The notes beneath the pieces are model-generated. The model had not been told where the DNA came from and did no database searches. It saw only the letters and a list, made by a program, of their open reading frames with translations. DNA of 31,449 bases from an uncultured Kineothrix sp. (GTDB lineage: Bacteria > Bacillota > Clostridia > Lachnospirales > Lachnospiraceae). Positions 8,633 through 15,928 of the stretch are shown here, in pieces. A program made the position numbers and the translations under genes. Position 1 is the first letter of the stretch. Each line of letters begins with the position of its first letter. The stretch is from assembly GCA_910588855.1 (NCBI GenBank), contig CAJUSR010000038.1, forward strand, positions 1 through 31,449, read 5' to 3'.

Positions 8633-8779
8633 TTATTTCATATAGGATTCGGACGTCAAAAAACCTGCCCAATATCGTAAAGCAAACCCTTTGATGGCCG
8701 AACCAATAACGGCGGCAACTACAAAACCTATCCATTTCCCACAATTTCCACGCTTATGGCTTCTCCACCGGCTATTCAC
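8633..8779 (-). CDS. 48-residue single-span membrane protein between PP2C and kinase
   Basis: A short ORF fills the gap between the phosphatase and kinase genes. It starts with GTG whose first base is the last base of the phosphatase stop codon (TAGTG), a standard arrangement for coupled translation; GGATGGGG just upstream can serve as ribosome site. The protein opens with a basic segment (VNSRWRSHKRG), then a hydrophobic stretch GKWIGFVVAAVIGSAIKGFA (about residues 14-33), then a polar tail ending TSESYMK. It stops 21 bases before the kinase ATG. I do not recognise the family. Position suggests a membrane partner or regulator of the kinase-phosphatase pair. Without comparative data it could still be a chance ORF, though the tight spacing and membrane profile argue against that. 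Confidence 0.55.
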   Translation of the reverse strand: MNSRWRSHKRGNCGKWIGFVVAAVIGSAIKGFALRYWAGFLTSESYMK

Positions 8780-9504
8780 TACCCCATCCGCACAGCAATT
8801 GCCGAAATATTATCCATCTCCCCATGCCCTTTCACATACTCCGCCATCTCTTTTAAATGCTTATAAATCTGCTCCTGCCCGCACAGCAATTCAGGCAGCA
8901 TTGCCTGCATGATTTTCTCTTCCTCCACCTTATTCCGAAACCCATCCGAACAAAGTAAAACCGTAGCTTTCCGTATCCAATACCCACTTCTCGCCTGCGG
9001 CATTTTCCACTCGAAACTTCCAATACAACGAAGCAATGTATGCACATTCAACGTATGGTCTTGTGTCAGTTGCTTCATCTTCCCGGAACCATTCCTCCCC
9101 ATAGACACCCGGTACGCCCGTGTATCCCCGCTGTGCCATAAAAAATAACGTCTGCCAGCAAAAAGCATGGCTGTCACTGTAGTTCCCAATTTCATTCCAC
9201 TCTTCCTGCCTAACCGCACCATCTCCCCATTACAGCCATACAAAACCCGGAGTCCTGATTTTTCTATTTTCTTTCTTCCTTTATGCCTTCTTAACAAATT
9301 TAAGGCCTCTTTATAAAACCACTCCGTCATCCTCTCCGCCACAAAGCCGCTGGCAATCTCTCCGCCATCCAATCCCCCAATCCCATCACAAATCAAAGCG
9401 AAAACCACTTTTTCCCCCTTCATCCTGACCTCCTGCAAGGAAATGGAATCCTGATTTACGCACCTTCCCCCTTTATCCCAATACACCTCCGAAAGAAACC
9501 TCAT
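8779..9504 (-). CDS. PP2C-family (PPM) Ser/Thr protein phosphatase
   Basis: The 241-residue cytoplasmic protein has the ordered PPM motifs: NQDS (17-20), the metal-binding CDGIGG (39-44), GTT (107-109), SGDTRAY (125-131), LTQDHT (146-151), CSDGF (185-189) and DNISAIAV (231-238). The metal-binding aspartates D40, D187 and D231 are all present, so the enzyme should be active with Mn/Mg. Length is typical of bacterial PrpC/Stp proteins. It is first in a run with the small membrane protein and the kinase, so it probably reverses phosphorylation by that kinase. The start ATG follows AAGGAGG closely. The gene group lies between rseP and ispG, behind the rseP terminator, and so needs its own promoter. 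Confidence 0.93.
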   Translation of the reverse strand: MRFLSEVYWDKGGRCVNQDSISLQEVRMKGEKVVFALICDGIGGLDGGEIASGFVAERMTEWFYKEALNLLRRHKGRKKIEKSGLRVLYGCNGEMVRLGRKSGMKLGTTVTAMLFAGRRYFLWHSGDTRAYRVSMGRNGSGKMKQLTQDHTLNVHTLLRCIGSFEWKMPQARSGYWIRKATVLLCSDGFRNKVEEEKIMQAMLPELLCGQEQIYKHLKEMAEYVKGHGEMDNISAIAVRMG

Positions 9505-9556
9505 CCTTCCTCCTTTTTCGATTTTTCAATTTTCAATTTTTCTCTTCATTGAATCC

Positions 9557-9583
9557 GTTACAGAAATTGTAACTTTGATTATA
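9557..9583 (-). promoter_or_regulatory. -10-like box and small inverted repeat upstream of the PP2C gene
   Basis: A TATAAT on the minus strand (9578-9583) lies about 75 bases before the phosphatase start. No convincing -35 is seen at the right distance. Just downstream of it is an inverted repeat, GTTACA (9557-9562) and TGTAAC (9568-9573) separated by five bases, in the position of an operator. Confidence 0.3.
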
Positions 9584-9740
9584 GACTTGAATAATAAAAT
9601 ATGATTTGCTATAGGAAACGAATATTATGTTTCTATGGCAATATTATATATGATTTAAAAGCAAGATGCAAGCGAATCATGAAGAATCTTCGGTTCTTCC
9701 TTAGTTTATATCCTTCTAACGGGGAAGTTTTCTATAAAAT

Positions 9741-9831
9741 AAAAAAGAATCCTGCTTGCAGCATTCTCCGCCTGCGGCGGGTCGCGGCAGCCACATGTTC
9801 CCCCTCTGCCGCAGTGCGATAATTGCTTTTT
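9741..9831 (-). repeat. Dispersed structured intergenic repeat, copy 1
   Basis: About 91 bases that recur with only some six differences at 16533-16623. Read on the minus strand it holds a GC-rich segment with complementary ends (CTGCGGC near 9806-9812 and GCCGCAG near 9772-9778), then a hairpin ATGCTGCAAGCAGGAT-like followed by a T run, like a Rho-independent terminator. In this copy the hairpin has one mismatch. It follows the rseP terminator directly. Confidence 0.8.
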
Positions 9832-9842
9832 TACCATATGGT

Positions 9843-9871
9843 AAAAAACCGGCACCCACAACGGATGCCGG
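9843..9871 (-). terminator. Rho-independent terminator of the rseP operon
   Basis: On the minus strand CCGGCATCC-GTTGT-GGGTGCCGG forms a 9-pair stem (one G-T pair) with a 5-base loop, followed by TTTTTT. It begins about 35 bases after the rseP stop codon. Confidence 0.88.
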
Positions 9872-9906
9872 AAGCAAAATCATTCCAATAGGCAGCTATC
9901 TTACAT

Positions 9907-10962
9907 TTAAGAAAAAATCCGTGCTATATCATTAAACAACACCATCACCATCAAAACCATTAACGCTGCCATCCCTGCCAGATGAACCATCCCTTCTTTT
10001 TCCGGCGGAACCGGTTTCCCTCTCACGGCTTCAATAAAGAGAAAGACCAGTCGACCACCGTCCAATGCAGGAACAGGCAATAGATTCAAAATCCCTAAGT
10101 TAACGGAAAGCAAAACCGCAATATTCATCATAGAAAGAATAACGCTGCTTATCCCATAAGGTTTCGCCTCTTCATAGGTATCCCCTACCAATTGGGCGAT
10201 ACCTACCGGTCCAGCTACATCGTCCTTAGTTACCTTGCCGGAGAAAAGCATCCCTAGGCTTTTGAAGGTGGAGCTTACCCAATATTCCAATTTGTAAAAT
10301 CCATGTTGGAATACTTCAAAACCTTTGCATTTAAAATATTCGCTCACCCCGGCAAACCCCATATAGTACCGTCCGGCTCCACTGTCATAAACCGGCGTTA
10401 TAGTCACGCTGCCCTTTTCCCCATTCCTGACATACTCAACCGTAAGGTCTTCCCCCCGGTTCAAAGCCGAAATCAAAAATACTTGATCCCCTAAATGGAT
10501 TTTTTCCCCATTAATTTTCGTAATCCTATCTCCGCTTTGCATCCCGGCTGCTTCTGCCGCACTGCCCGGCACTATATTTTGGATGACCGGACGAGTAGAA
10601 CCGTCAAAGGACACCACAATTAAACAAAGGATATAAGCCAAAATCAAATTAAACAAGGGCCCTGCGATTACTGCAGAAATCCTTGCCCAAACGCTTGCGG
10701 AAAGAAAAGACCCTTCCGACGATGCCTCCTCTTTGGATGCCAATCCATCTTCCCCTTCAAACATGCATGCCCCTCCAATCGGAAGCGCTTTCAAACTATA
10801 TTTTGTTTCCCCTTTCTGGAAATGAAATAAGGTGGGTCCCATACCTACCGCAAATTCCACCACATGTATCCCATTTAATTTCGCCAGCAGAAAATGCCCA
10901 AACTCATGGGAAATCACAATTAATCCAAATATTAGTATAAATAAAATAACCGTTATAATCAA
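9907..10962 (-). CDS. rseP: Site-2 intramembrane zinc metalloprotease, RseP/RasP
   Basis: The protein of 351 residues cleaves membrane-embedded substrates such as anti-sigma factors and signal peptide remnants. The first transmembrane segment carries the zinc site H19-E-F-G-H23, a PDZ domain spans about 120-210, and the second active-site motif NLLPVPALDGG lies near 295-305. Hydrophobic segments at both ends place the active site in the membrane. The start is TTG, whose last two bases overlap the TGA of dxr (TTGA), with AGGTGG a few bases upstream; the two genes are therefore translationally coupled. A strong terminator follows, ending the pyrH-to-rseP transcript before the phosphatase-kinase genes. 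Confidence 0.95.
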   Translation of the reverse strand: MIITVILFILIFGLIVISHEFGHFLLAKLNGIHVVEFAVGMGPTLFHFQKGETKYSLKALPIGGACMFEGEDGLASKEEASSEGSFLSASVWARISAVIAGPLFNLILAYILCLIVVSFDGSTRPVIQNIVPGSAAEAAGMQSGDRITKINGEKIHLGDQVFLISALNRGEDLTVEYVRNGEKGSVTITPVYDSGAGRYYMGFAGVSEYFKCKGFEVFQHGFYKLEYWVSSTFKSLGMLFSGKVTKDDVAGPVGIAQLVGDTYEEAKPYGISSVILSMMNIAVLLSVNLGILNLLPVPALDGGRLVFLFIEAVRGKPVPPEKEGMVHLAGMAALMVLMVMVLFNDIARIFS

Positions 10963-12104
10963 TTTACCACCTGCCCTATGAAATCATACGTTTCCTGCTC
11001 TGCCTGAAGGATTTCTTCTACCCCGGGAAAATCTATTTTCCGGTGCTTTTCCATAGAAGCCCCTATCAGTTCCGGAATTTGCATGAATCCAATCTTCCTT
11101 TCCAAAAATAAACTCACGGCCTTTTCATTTGCCGCATTATATACCGTAGGCATGCTGCCTCCCTGTTCTGCCGCTTTGAAAGCTAACTTTAACCCTGTAA
11201 AAGTTTCCAAATCCGGCCTTTCAAACGTAAGGGTTCCCAACTCAAAAAAATCTACCCTTTTTCCCTCCAGAGGCCTTCTGTCCGGATAAAACAAAGCGTA
11301 TGCAATGGGCAGCTTCATGTCCGGCATCCCCAATTGTGCCATAACCGCACCGTCCGCATATTCCACCATAGAGTGGATAATGCTTTGAGGATGGACAACC
11401 ACCTCTATTCTGTCCAAGTCAACACCAAAAAGCCATTTCGCTTCCATTACTTCCAGTCCCTTATTTACCATAGTCGCGGAATCAATGGTAATTTTCTTCC
11501 CCATTGCCCAATTCGGGTGCTTTAAGGCTTCCTCCACCTTCATTGTCTTAAGTTCTTCCTTCGTTTTTCCCCGGAACGGTCCGCCGGAAGCGGTCAATAA
11601 TATCTTTTCCACCCGTTTGGTATTTTCCCCGTTGATGGACTGGTAAATCGCACTATGCTCGCTGTCCACTGGCAGGATAGATACCCCCTTTTTTTCTGCC
11701 AAAGGCATAATAATATGCCCGGCTGTCACCAAAGTTTCTTTATTCGCAAGCGCTATTGTTTTTCCGTTTTCGATTGCCGCTATCGTCGGCCTTATTCCAA
11801 TCATGCCCACAATCGCCGTTACCAATACTTCCATCTCTTCCATAACGGCAATTTCCAAAAGCCCTTCCATACCACAAAGTATTTTTACATTTATATCTTT
11901 TACCCTTGCCTGTAAGTCTTTACATGCTTTCTCGCTCCACATCGCTGCCACACGGGGAGAAAATTCGCGGATTTGCTCTTCCATCCGTTCCACATTGCTT
12001 CCTGCTGCAAGGGCAACCACTTCCAAATCTTTATTCGCCCTCACAATCTCCAATGTCTGTGTTCCAATGGAACCGGTAGATCCCAGAACTGCTATTTTTT
12101 TCAT
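10959..12104 (-). CDS. dxr: 1-deoxy-D-xylulose 5-phosphate reductoisomerase
   Basis: Dxr (IspC) turns DXP into MEP with NADPH, the first committed step of the MEP isoprenoid pathway. The N-terminal Rossmann motif GSTGSIG is at residues 8-14. ANKETLVTAG, the metal- and substrate-binding segment LPVDSEHSAIYQ near 150, ASGGPF, and PNWAMGKKITIDSATMVNKG near 195-215 are all standard. The frame is open upstream to 12143, but ATG at 12104 has GGAGG five bases before it and gives 381 residues, the usual length. The stop overlaps the TTG start of rseP. It follows cdsA after a gap that contains duplicated cdsA sequence. Confidence 0.97.
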   Translation of the reverse strand: MKKIAVLGSTGSIGTQTLEIVRANKDLEVVALAAGSNVERMEEQIREFSPRVAAMWSEKACKDLQARVKDINVKILCGMEGLLEIAVMEEMEVLVTAIVGMIGIRPTIAAIENGKTIALANKETLVTAGHIIMPLAEKKGVSILPVDSEHSAIYQSINGENTKRVEKILLTASGGPFRGKTKEELKTMKVEEALKHPNWAMGKKITIDSATMVNKGLEVMEAKWLFGVDLDRIEVVVHPQSIIHSMVEYADGAVMAQLGMPDMKLPIAYALFYPDRRPLEGKRVDFFELGTLTFERPDLETFTGLKLAFKAAEQGGSMPTVYNAANEKAVSLFLERKIGFMQIPELIGASMEKHRKIDFPGVEEILQAEQETYDFIGQVVN

Positions 12105-12152
12105 CCGTGCCTCCATTCTATCCATAAAATGTGAACATTCCATGATTTTTCA

Positions 12153-12290
12153 AACGTAATTATTTGTTTAAAAAAACGCCAGCCCATAATGCATTCGTAA
12201 CATAATTATTTTTAAAAGAAGCGCCAGCTCATAAATTATTGGTAACGCAGTTATTTTATTAAGAGAAGCGCTAGCCCATAAATCATCGGT
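12153..12290 (-). repeat. Three imperfect tandem copies of the cdsA 3' end
   Basis: Read on the minus strand, 12244-12290 (47 bases, containing the last cdsA codons and stop), 12199-12243 (45 bases) and 12153-12198 (46 bases) are clearly related. Each starts ACCGATGATT / ACCAATAATT / ACGAATGCAT, continues TATGGGCTAGCG-like, then a T- or A-rich part, and ends with a GTT trinucleotide. Only the first copy lies in the gene; the other two fill the gap before dxr and have drifted in length and sequence. Confidence 0.8.
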
Positions 12291-13072
12291 GCGGTAAAGA
12301 TTACGCTGTCGAAGCGGTCCATAATTCCTCCATGCCCCGGTATAAGATGGCCATAATCTTTAATTTCATAATTCCTTTTGATGGCTGAGGCCGCCAAATC
12401 CCCTATCTGGGATATCATTGCCCCCACCGCACCGATTACGGCAAACACCCATGTAATCCTCTGTTCTTGTACAACCTTTTCCACGACAAAATAACCGAAA
12501 AGCCCTCCTGCCAAAGCGGAACCAATCATGCCTCCTATCGCCCCTTCTATGGATTTTTTAGGGCTGAGCTTAGGGGTCATTTTATGTTTCCCGATTAACA
12601 TACCGGTCAAATAAGCGCAGCTATCACACACCCAAGAACTGATAAAAATCATCCACACAAGATAAATGCCATATTTCAATTCCCTCGTCTGATATATAAA
12701 AGAAAACATTACGGGCGCATAGGCAAAGCTGAAAAAAGCTGACATTACTTGGGGCGCATGATATTTTGGGAAGGTAAATACATACACAAACATAAAACCA
12801 ATTAGCACAAATAGAACCGAAAGCATCTGTGCTGCCTGCGATTCGCTAAATACGACCATCCCGTAATAAACAAAAATCCCTATTGCCCCCATTATCTCCA
12901 AAGCATTCAAATACTGCCCTTCCGTATGGATTTTGCATGCCTTGCTCAATTCGTTATAGGCTACCAGAGATATGAATAAAAGTACGGCCGCCAATAAATA
13001 GCTTCCCTGCAGCAATGTCACAAGTGCAATAATCACCAACACCACACTACTGAACAAACGAGTCAAAAACAT
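12251..13072 (-). CDS. cdsA: Phosphatidate cytidylyltransferase (CDP-diacylglycerol synthase)
   Basis: CdsA joins phosphatidic acid and CTP to make CDP-diacylglycerol, the precursor of all membrane phospholipids. The 273-residue protein is almost wholly hydrophobic, with about seven or eight membrane segments. The family signature is near the C-terminus: SPKKSIEGAIGG, then SQIGDLAASAIKRNYEIKDY and GHGGIMDRFDS. The gene follows uppS by 12 bases, as in many Firmicutes. The protein ends in the hydrophobic segment APMIYGLALLLIK; the DNA coding for this end is repeated twice more beyond the stop codon. CDP-diacylglycerol is the substrate of the broken pssA gene at 27758-28368. Confidence 0.95.
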   Translation of the reverse strand: MFLTRLFSSVVLVIIALVTLLQGSYLLAAVLLFISLVAYNELSKACKIHTEGQYLNALEIMGAIGIFVYYGMVVFSESQAAQMLSVLFVLIGFMFVYVFTFPKYHAPQVMSAFFSFAYAPVMFSFIYQTRELKYGIYLVWMIFISSWVCDSCAYLTGMLIGKHKMTPKLSPKKSIEGAIGGMIGSALAGGLFGYFVVEKVVQEQRITWVFAVIGAVGAMISQIGDLAASAIKRNYEIKDYGHLIPGHGGIMDRFDSVIFTAPMIYGLALLLIK

Positions 13073-13084
13073 ATGCTTTTCCTC

Positions 13085-13810
13085 CTAATCATTCTTCACC
13101 AAGCCATATCTTCTATCCCTTTTATTATATGCTTCTATGGCTTTTATCAATTCTTCTTTTGAAAAATCCGGCCAAGGCACTTCCGTGAAATAAAATTCCG
13201 TATATGCCAATTGCCATAAAAGGAAATTGGATATCCTCTGCTCATTGCAAGTACGGATAAGCAAATCCGGATCGGGCAAACTGCCAGTATCCAAAAGGCT
13301 GCCAAATACTTCTTCCGTTATCTCTTCCCCGTTAATCCCGCCCTGCGCTGCAAGGGCAGCCGCTTTCCTTACGGCACGGACAATCTCATCCCTGCCCCCA
13401 TAATTCAATGCGATTTGAAAATGCAGCCCGTCATTATTTTTAGTGGCCTTTTCCAATTCCTCAATTCTTGCGCGGATATCATTGTCCAAACCAGCCTTAT
13501 CCCCCAATATCCTTACGCACATCCTGTTTTTTTCCGCAGTCTTTAGGCACGTCTTTAAGTAATTGCGCAATAGCTTCATCAAAGCATCCACTTCATCTTT
13601 TGGACGCTTCCAGTTCTCCGTAGAAAAGGCATACACGGTTAAATATTGAATCCCCATTTTATATGCCTCTTCGCAAATCACCTCTACCGCTTTTGCGCCT
13701 TGCACATGCCCATAATTCCTTGGCATCCCCTTACTTTTTGCCCATCTGCCGTTTCCGTCCAGAATAATTGCCACATGATTTGGAACCTTTAAATTTTCCA
13801 GCATTTTCAC
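13085..13810 (-). CDS. uppS: Undecaprenyl diphosphate synthase (cis-prenyltransferase)
   Basis: UppS extends farnesyl diphosphate to the C55 carrier of cell-wall synthesis. The diagnostic motif HVAIILDGNGRWAKSKG has the essential D18; the region SLPDPDLLIRT and EQRISNFLLWQLAYTEFYF mark the C-terminal active site. The usual RTSGE/RTGGE is RTCNE here, a small variation at a substrate-binding loop. The start is either GTG at 13810 or ATG at 13804 two codons later; AAAGGG about 8 bases before the GTG favours the GTG. It belongs to the pyrH-frr-uppS-cdsA-dxr-rseP cluster, after a possible hairpin attenuator. Confidence 0.96.
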   Translation of the reverse strand: MKMLENLKVPNHVAIILDGNGRWAKSKGMPRNYGHVQGAKAVEVICEEAYKMGIQYLTVYAFSTENWKRPKDEVDALMKLLRNYLKTCLKTAEKNRMCVRILGDKAGLDNDIRARIEELEKATKNNDGLHFQIALNYGGRDEIVRAVRKAAALAAQGGINGEEITEEVFGSLLDTGSLPDPDLLIRTCNEQRISNFLLWQLAYTEFYFTEVPWPDFSKEELIKAIEAYNKRDRRYGLVKND

Positions 13811-13860
13811 TGTCCATGCCCTTTCTCTGAAATCAGCCGTCTTGCCCGCTGTTAACGGTC

Positions 13861-13893
13861 AAAAGGGACAATACGATTGGCATCGACTGTCCC
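13861..13893 (-). terminator. Possible terminator or attenuator between frr and uppS
   Basis: On the minus strand GGGACA (13888-13893) and TGTCCC (13865-13870) pair, with an inner CGAT/ATCG stem, followed by TTTT. The T run is short, so it may be partial and allow readthrough into uppS. Confidence 0.4.
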
Positions 13894-13907
13894 TGCTTTG
13901 CTATAAC

Positions 13908-14459
13908 CTATACTGTAAGAATCTCTTTTGATTTTTCTTCTACTAATTTGTCAATCTCTTTGACAAATTTATCCGTCATCTTCTGCAGTTCCTCCCCTAA
14001 TTGCTTAATCTGGTCTTCCGACACATCTTCTTTTGCCAACTTCTTAAATGCATCGTTCCCATCCCTGCGGATATTGCGAACTGCTACTTTGCTTTCTTCC
14101 CCTTTTTTCTTTACTTCCTTCACCAAGTCCTTCCTACGCTCCTCGGTCAATTCCGGGAATACGAGGCGGATAACCGCACCGTCATTAGACGGGTTAATGC
14201 CTATATCGGAAGTCATAATTGCTTTTTCTATTTCTTTTATCAACGATTTTTCCCAAGGAGCTATCTGTATCATCCTTGGTTCCGGCACCGTAATATTCCC
14301 CACTTGCTGTATCGGTGTAGGCGTTCCGTAATAATTCACTTTCAGTTTATCCAATACATGGGGGTTCGCCCTCCCTGCACGGATTGTCGCATAATCGGAA
14401 GCCAAAAAATCAAGCGCTTTTTTCATTTTCTCATCATATACTTTCAATCTTTCATCCAT
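13908..14459 (-). CDS. frr: Ribosome recycling factor
   Basis: The factor splits post-termination ribosomes together with EF-G. The 183-residue protein has the family features: the segment TIRAGRANPHVLDKLKVNYYG, the loop TPIQQVGNITVPEPRMI, and the three-helix bundle regions with LTEERRKDLVKEVKK and VRNIRRDGND. The frame is open upstream to 14567, but ATG at 14459 follows GGGAGG by 8 bases and gives the normal length. It lies 26 bases after pyrH. Confidence 0.98.
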   Translation of the reverse strand: MDERLKVYDEKMKKALDFLASDYATIRAGRANPHVLDKLKVNYYGTPTPIQQVGNITVPEPRMIQIAPWEKSLIKEIEKAIMTSDIGINPSNDGAVIRLVFPELTEERRKDLVKEVKKKGEESKVAVRNIRRDGNDAFKKLAKEDVSEDQIKQLGEELQKMTDKFVKEIDKLVEEKSKEILTV

Positions 14460-14485
14460 TATAAAATCCTCCCGCAACGTCTCTT

Positions 14486-15178
14486 TTAAACCGTTACTTT
14501 CGTTCCGGTAAACTTTCCTTTTATCGTATTGACAATACTGTTTTCTTCCCCTAAACCAAAAACCCACATCGGCATTTTGTTGTCCCTGGCTAAAATCGAT
14601 GCCGTCATATCCACCACTTGAAGGTTTTTTGCAATTACTTCCTCAATAGAAACTTCATCATATTTCTTTGCCTCCGGATTCGATCTCGGATCGTCGTCAT
14701 AGACACCATCCACAGCCTTCGCCAGCAATATCACATCCGCTTCTACTTCTACGGCACGAAGCACTACTCCTGTATCCGTAGAAAAATAAGGATGTCCTGT
14801 CCCTCCTGCAAAAAACACTACTTTCCCTTGTGTAAAATATTTATTCGCTTTATCCTTTTGGAACAGCTTTGTAAAAGAACCGCATATAAACGGAGTCAAT
14901 ATTTCCGTTTCCATCCCCACTGACCGGAATATCTCAGACACATAAATACAATTCATCACTGTTGCCAGCATACCGATTTGATCCGCTTTTGTCCTGTCGA
15001 TATTTTCACTGGAACGGCCACGCCAGAAGTTGCCACCTCCAATGACAATCCCAATCTGGGTATCTTCCGTTAATTCTTTTACCTGTAATGCTACCCTCTG
15101 CACCGTTTCCTCATCAAATCCCATTTTCTTGCTGCCTGCCAGCGCTTCCCCGCTGAGTTTTAACAATATTCTCCGCAT
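14486..15178 (-). CDS. pyrH: UMP kinase
   Basis: PyrH phosphorylates UMP to UDP in pyrimidine nucleotide synthesis. Family landmarks in the 230-residue protein are LLKLSGEAL at the N-terminus, GIVIGGGNFWRGR, the KADQIGMLATVMN helix, and VDGVYDDDPRSNPEAKKYDE. The frame is open to 15214, but ATG at 15178 has GGGAGAG four bases before it and matches the usual start. It is followed by frr as in nearly all bacteria, and here is preceded by an Hpt-domain gene. Confidence 0.98.
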   Translation of the reverse strand: MRRILLKLSGEALAGSKKMGFDEETVQRVALQVKELTEDTQIGIVIGGGNFWRGRSSENIDRTKADQIGMLATVMNCIYVSEIFRSVGMETEILTPFICGSFTKLFQKDKANKYFTQGKVVFFAGGTGHPYFSTDTGVVLRAVEVEADVILLAKAVDGVYDDDPRSNPEAKKYDEVSIEEVIAKNLQVVDMTASILARDNKMPMWVFGLGEENSIVNTIKGKFTGTKVTV

Positions 15179-15204
15179 ATGGCTCTCCCTGTCCGTTTTT
15201 GTAT

Positions 15205-15233
15205 ATTGTAACACATCTATTCCTTTACGGAAA
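15205..15233 (-). promoter_or_regulatory. Possible promoter of pyrH
   Basis: A -10-like TACAAT (15205-15210) sits about 27 bases before the pyrH ATG, with TTTCCG (15228-15233) 17 bases upstream as a weak -35. It lies in the short gap after the Hpt gene. Confidence 0.3.
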
Positions 15234-15243
15234 GTAAAACTAT

Positions 15244-15597
15244 CTATAATCCCTGAATCAAAGTAAGGGCTTTTTCATATTTTGCTTTAAATTCCTCCAA
15301 TTCCCCTTCCAGCCCTTCTGTCTCATTGGCGCGAAACTTCTCCACCATTGGAAGCAATGCCTGCAAAGCACCGTCCACTCCTAAATTAGACATTACACCC
15401 TTCAAAGTATGCCCGCTTTTAAATGCCGACTCGCAGTCTTTCTTTTCCACGGCCTCTACAAACGCCTTATAATTCTGGTCTGCCGGCAATTTTTTCAAAA
15501 ACTTAAAGTACAATGCTTCATTTCCCATAAAACGCTGCAATGTCATATCCACTTCAAATCCGCTTTCCACCAGTTTTTCTCTCAGTTCTTTATCCAT
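15244..15597 (-). CDS. Orphan Hpt (histidine phosphotransfer) domain protein
   Basis: This 117-residue, helix-rich protein carries the Hpt signature AFKSGHTLKGVMSNLG, with the phosphorylatable histidine at residue 63 and the K and G of HxLKG that follow it. The length is that of a free-standing Hpt module, so it should shuttle phosphate between receiver domains rather than act as a kinase. No hybrid kinase is encoded nearby. A lone CheY-like receiver and a CheX-like phosphatase lie at the other end of the core gene block, and could share a relay with it, but this is inference. The start ATG has AAGGAAA upstream. It precedes pyrH by 65 bases on the same strand. Confidence 0.88.
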   Translation of the reverse strand: MDKELREKLVESGFEVDMTLQRFMGNEALYFKFLKKLPADQNYKAFVEAVEKKDCESAFKSGHTLKGVMSNLGVDGALQALLPMVEKFRANETEGLEGELEEFKAKYEKALTLIQGL

Positions 15598-15928
15598 GAC
15601 CCATTTCCTTTCTAAATTTAAATAAATACCCTCTTTATATATTTGTTATTTCTATCCATTAAGCGTACTATAATAACATTTCCTTGTCAACATTTTAAAT
15701 AAGTATGGCATAGAAATCAATTTTACAAAATAAAACATTTACGGAAAATCATTCATTATAAAATATTTTGGAAAATCATTTGTTTCATGAATTATTTAGA
15801 TTAATCAGAAGTTAAGAAAAATCTGAAAGTGAGAATATATGCCAAATAATAGATATTATCGGCACTAAATTATGATACTCAGTTAAATAATATTTTTTTA
15901 CATAATAAAAATTCTTAAAAGCAGCCCA
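15598..15928. other. AT-rich intergenic region without a recognisable gene
   Basis: About 330 bases lie between the coiled-coil gene and the Hpt gene. On the minus strand a perfect -35 TTGACA is found near 15687-15692, but the matching -10 (TACGCT after 17 bases) is poor. The sequence GGAAAATCATT occurs twice about 35 bases apart. I see no ORF, RNA gene or strong terminator here. Confidence 0.5.

Larger units (their letters stand above)
9505..9906. other. Intergenic region between rseP and the PP2C operon
   Basis: About 400 bases without a convincing gene. From the rseP side it contains the rseP terminator (9843-9871), the perfect palindrome TTTACCATATGGTAAA around 9831-9846, one copy of a dispersed structured repeat (9741-9831), an AT-rich stretch with nothing recognisable, and the likely promoter of the phosphatase operon. 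The short plus-strand ORF in this stretch reads through the repeat and looks spurious. Confidence 0.7.

Noticed and set aside
9601..9822. Plus-strand ORF of 73 codons between rseP and the PP2C gene
   Set aside because: Its second half is the dispersed repeat and its start has no ribosome site. Nothing recognisable is encoded.
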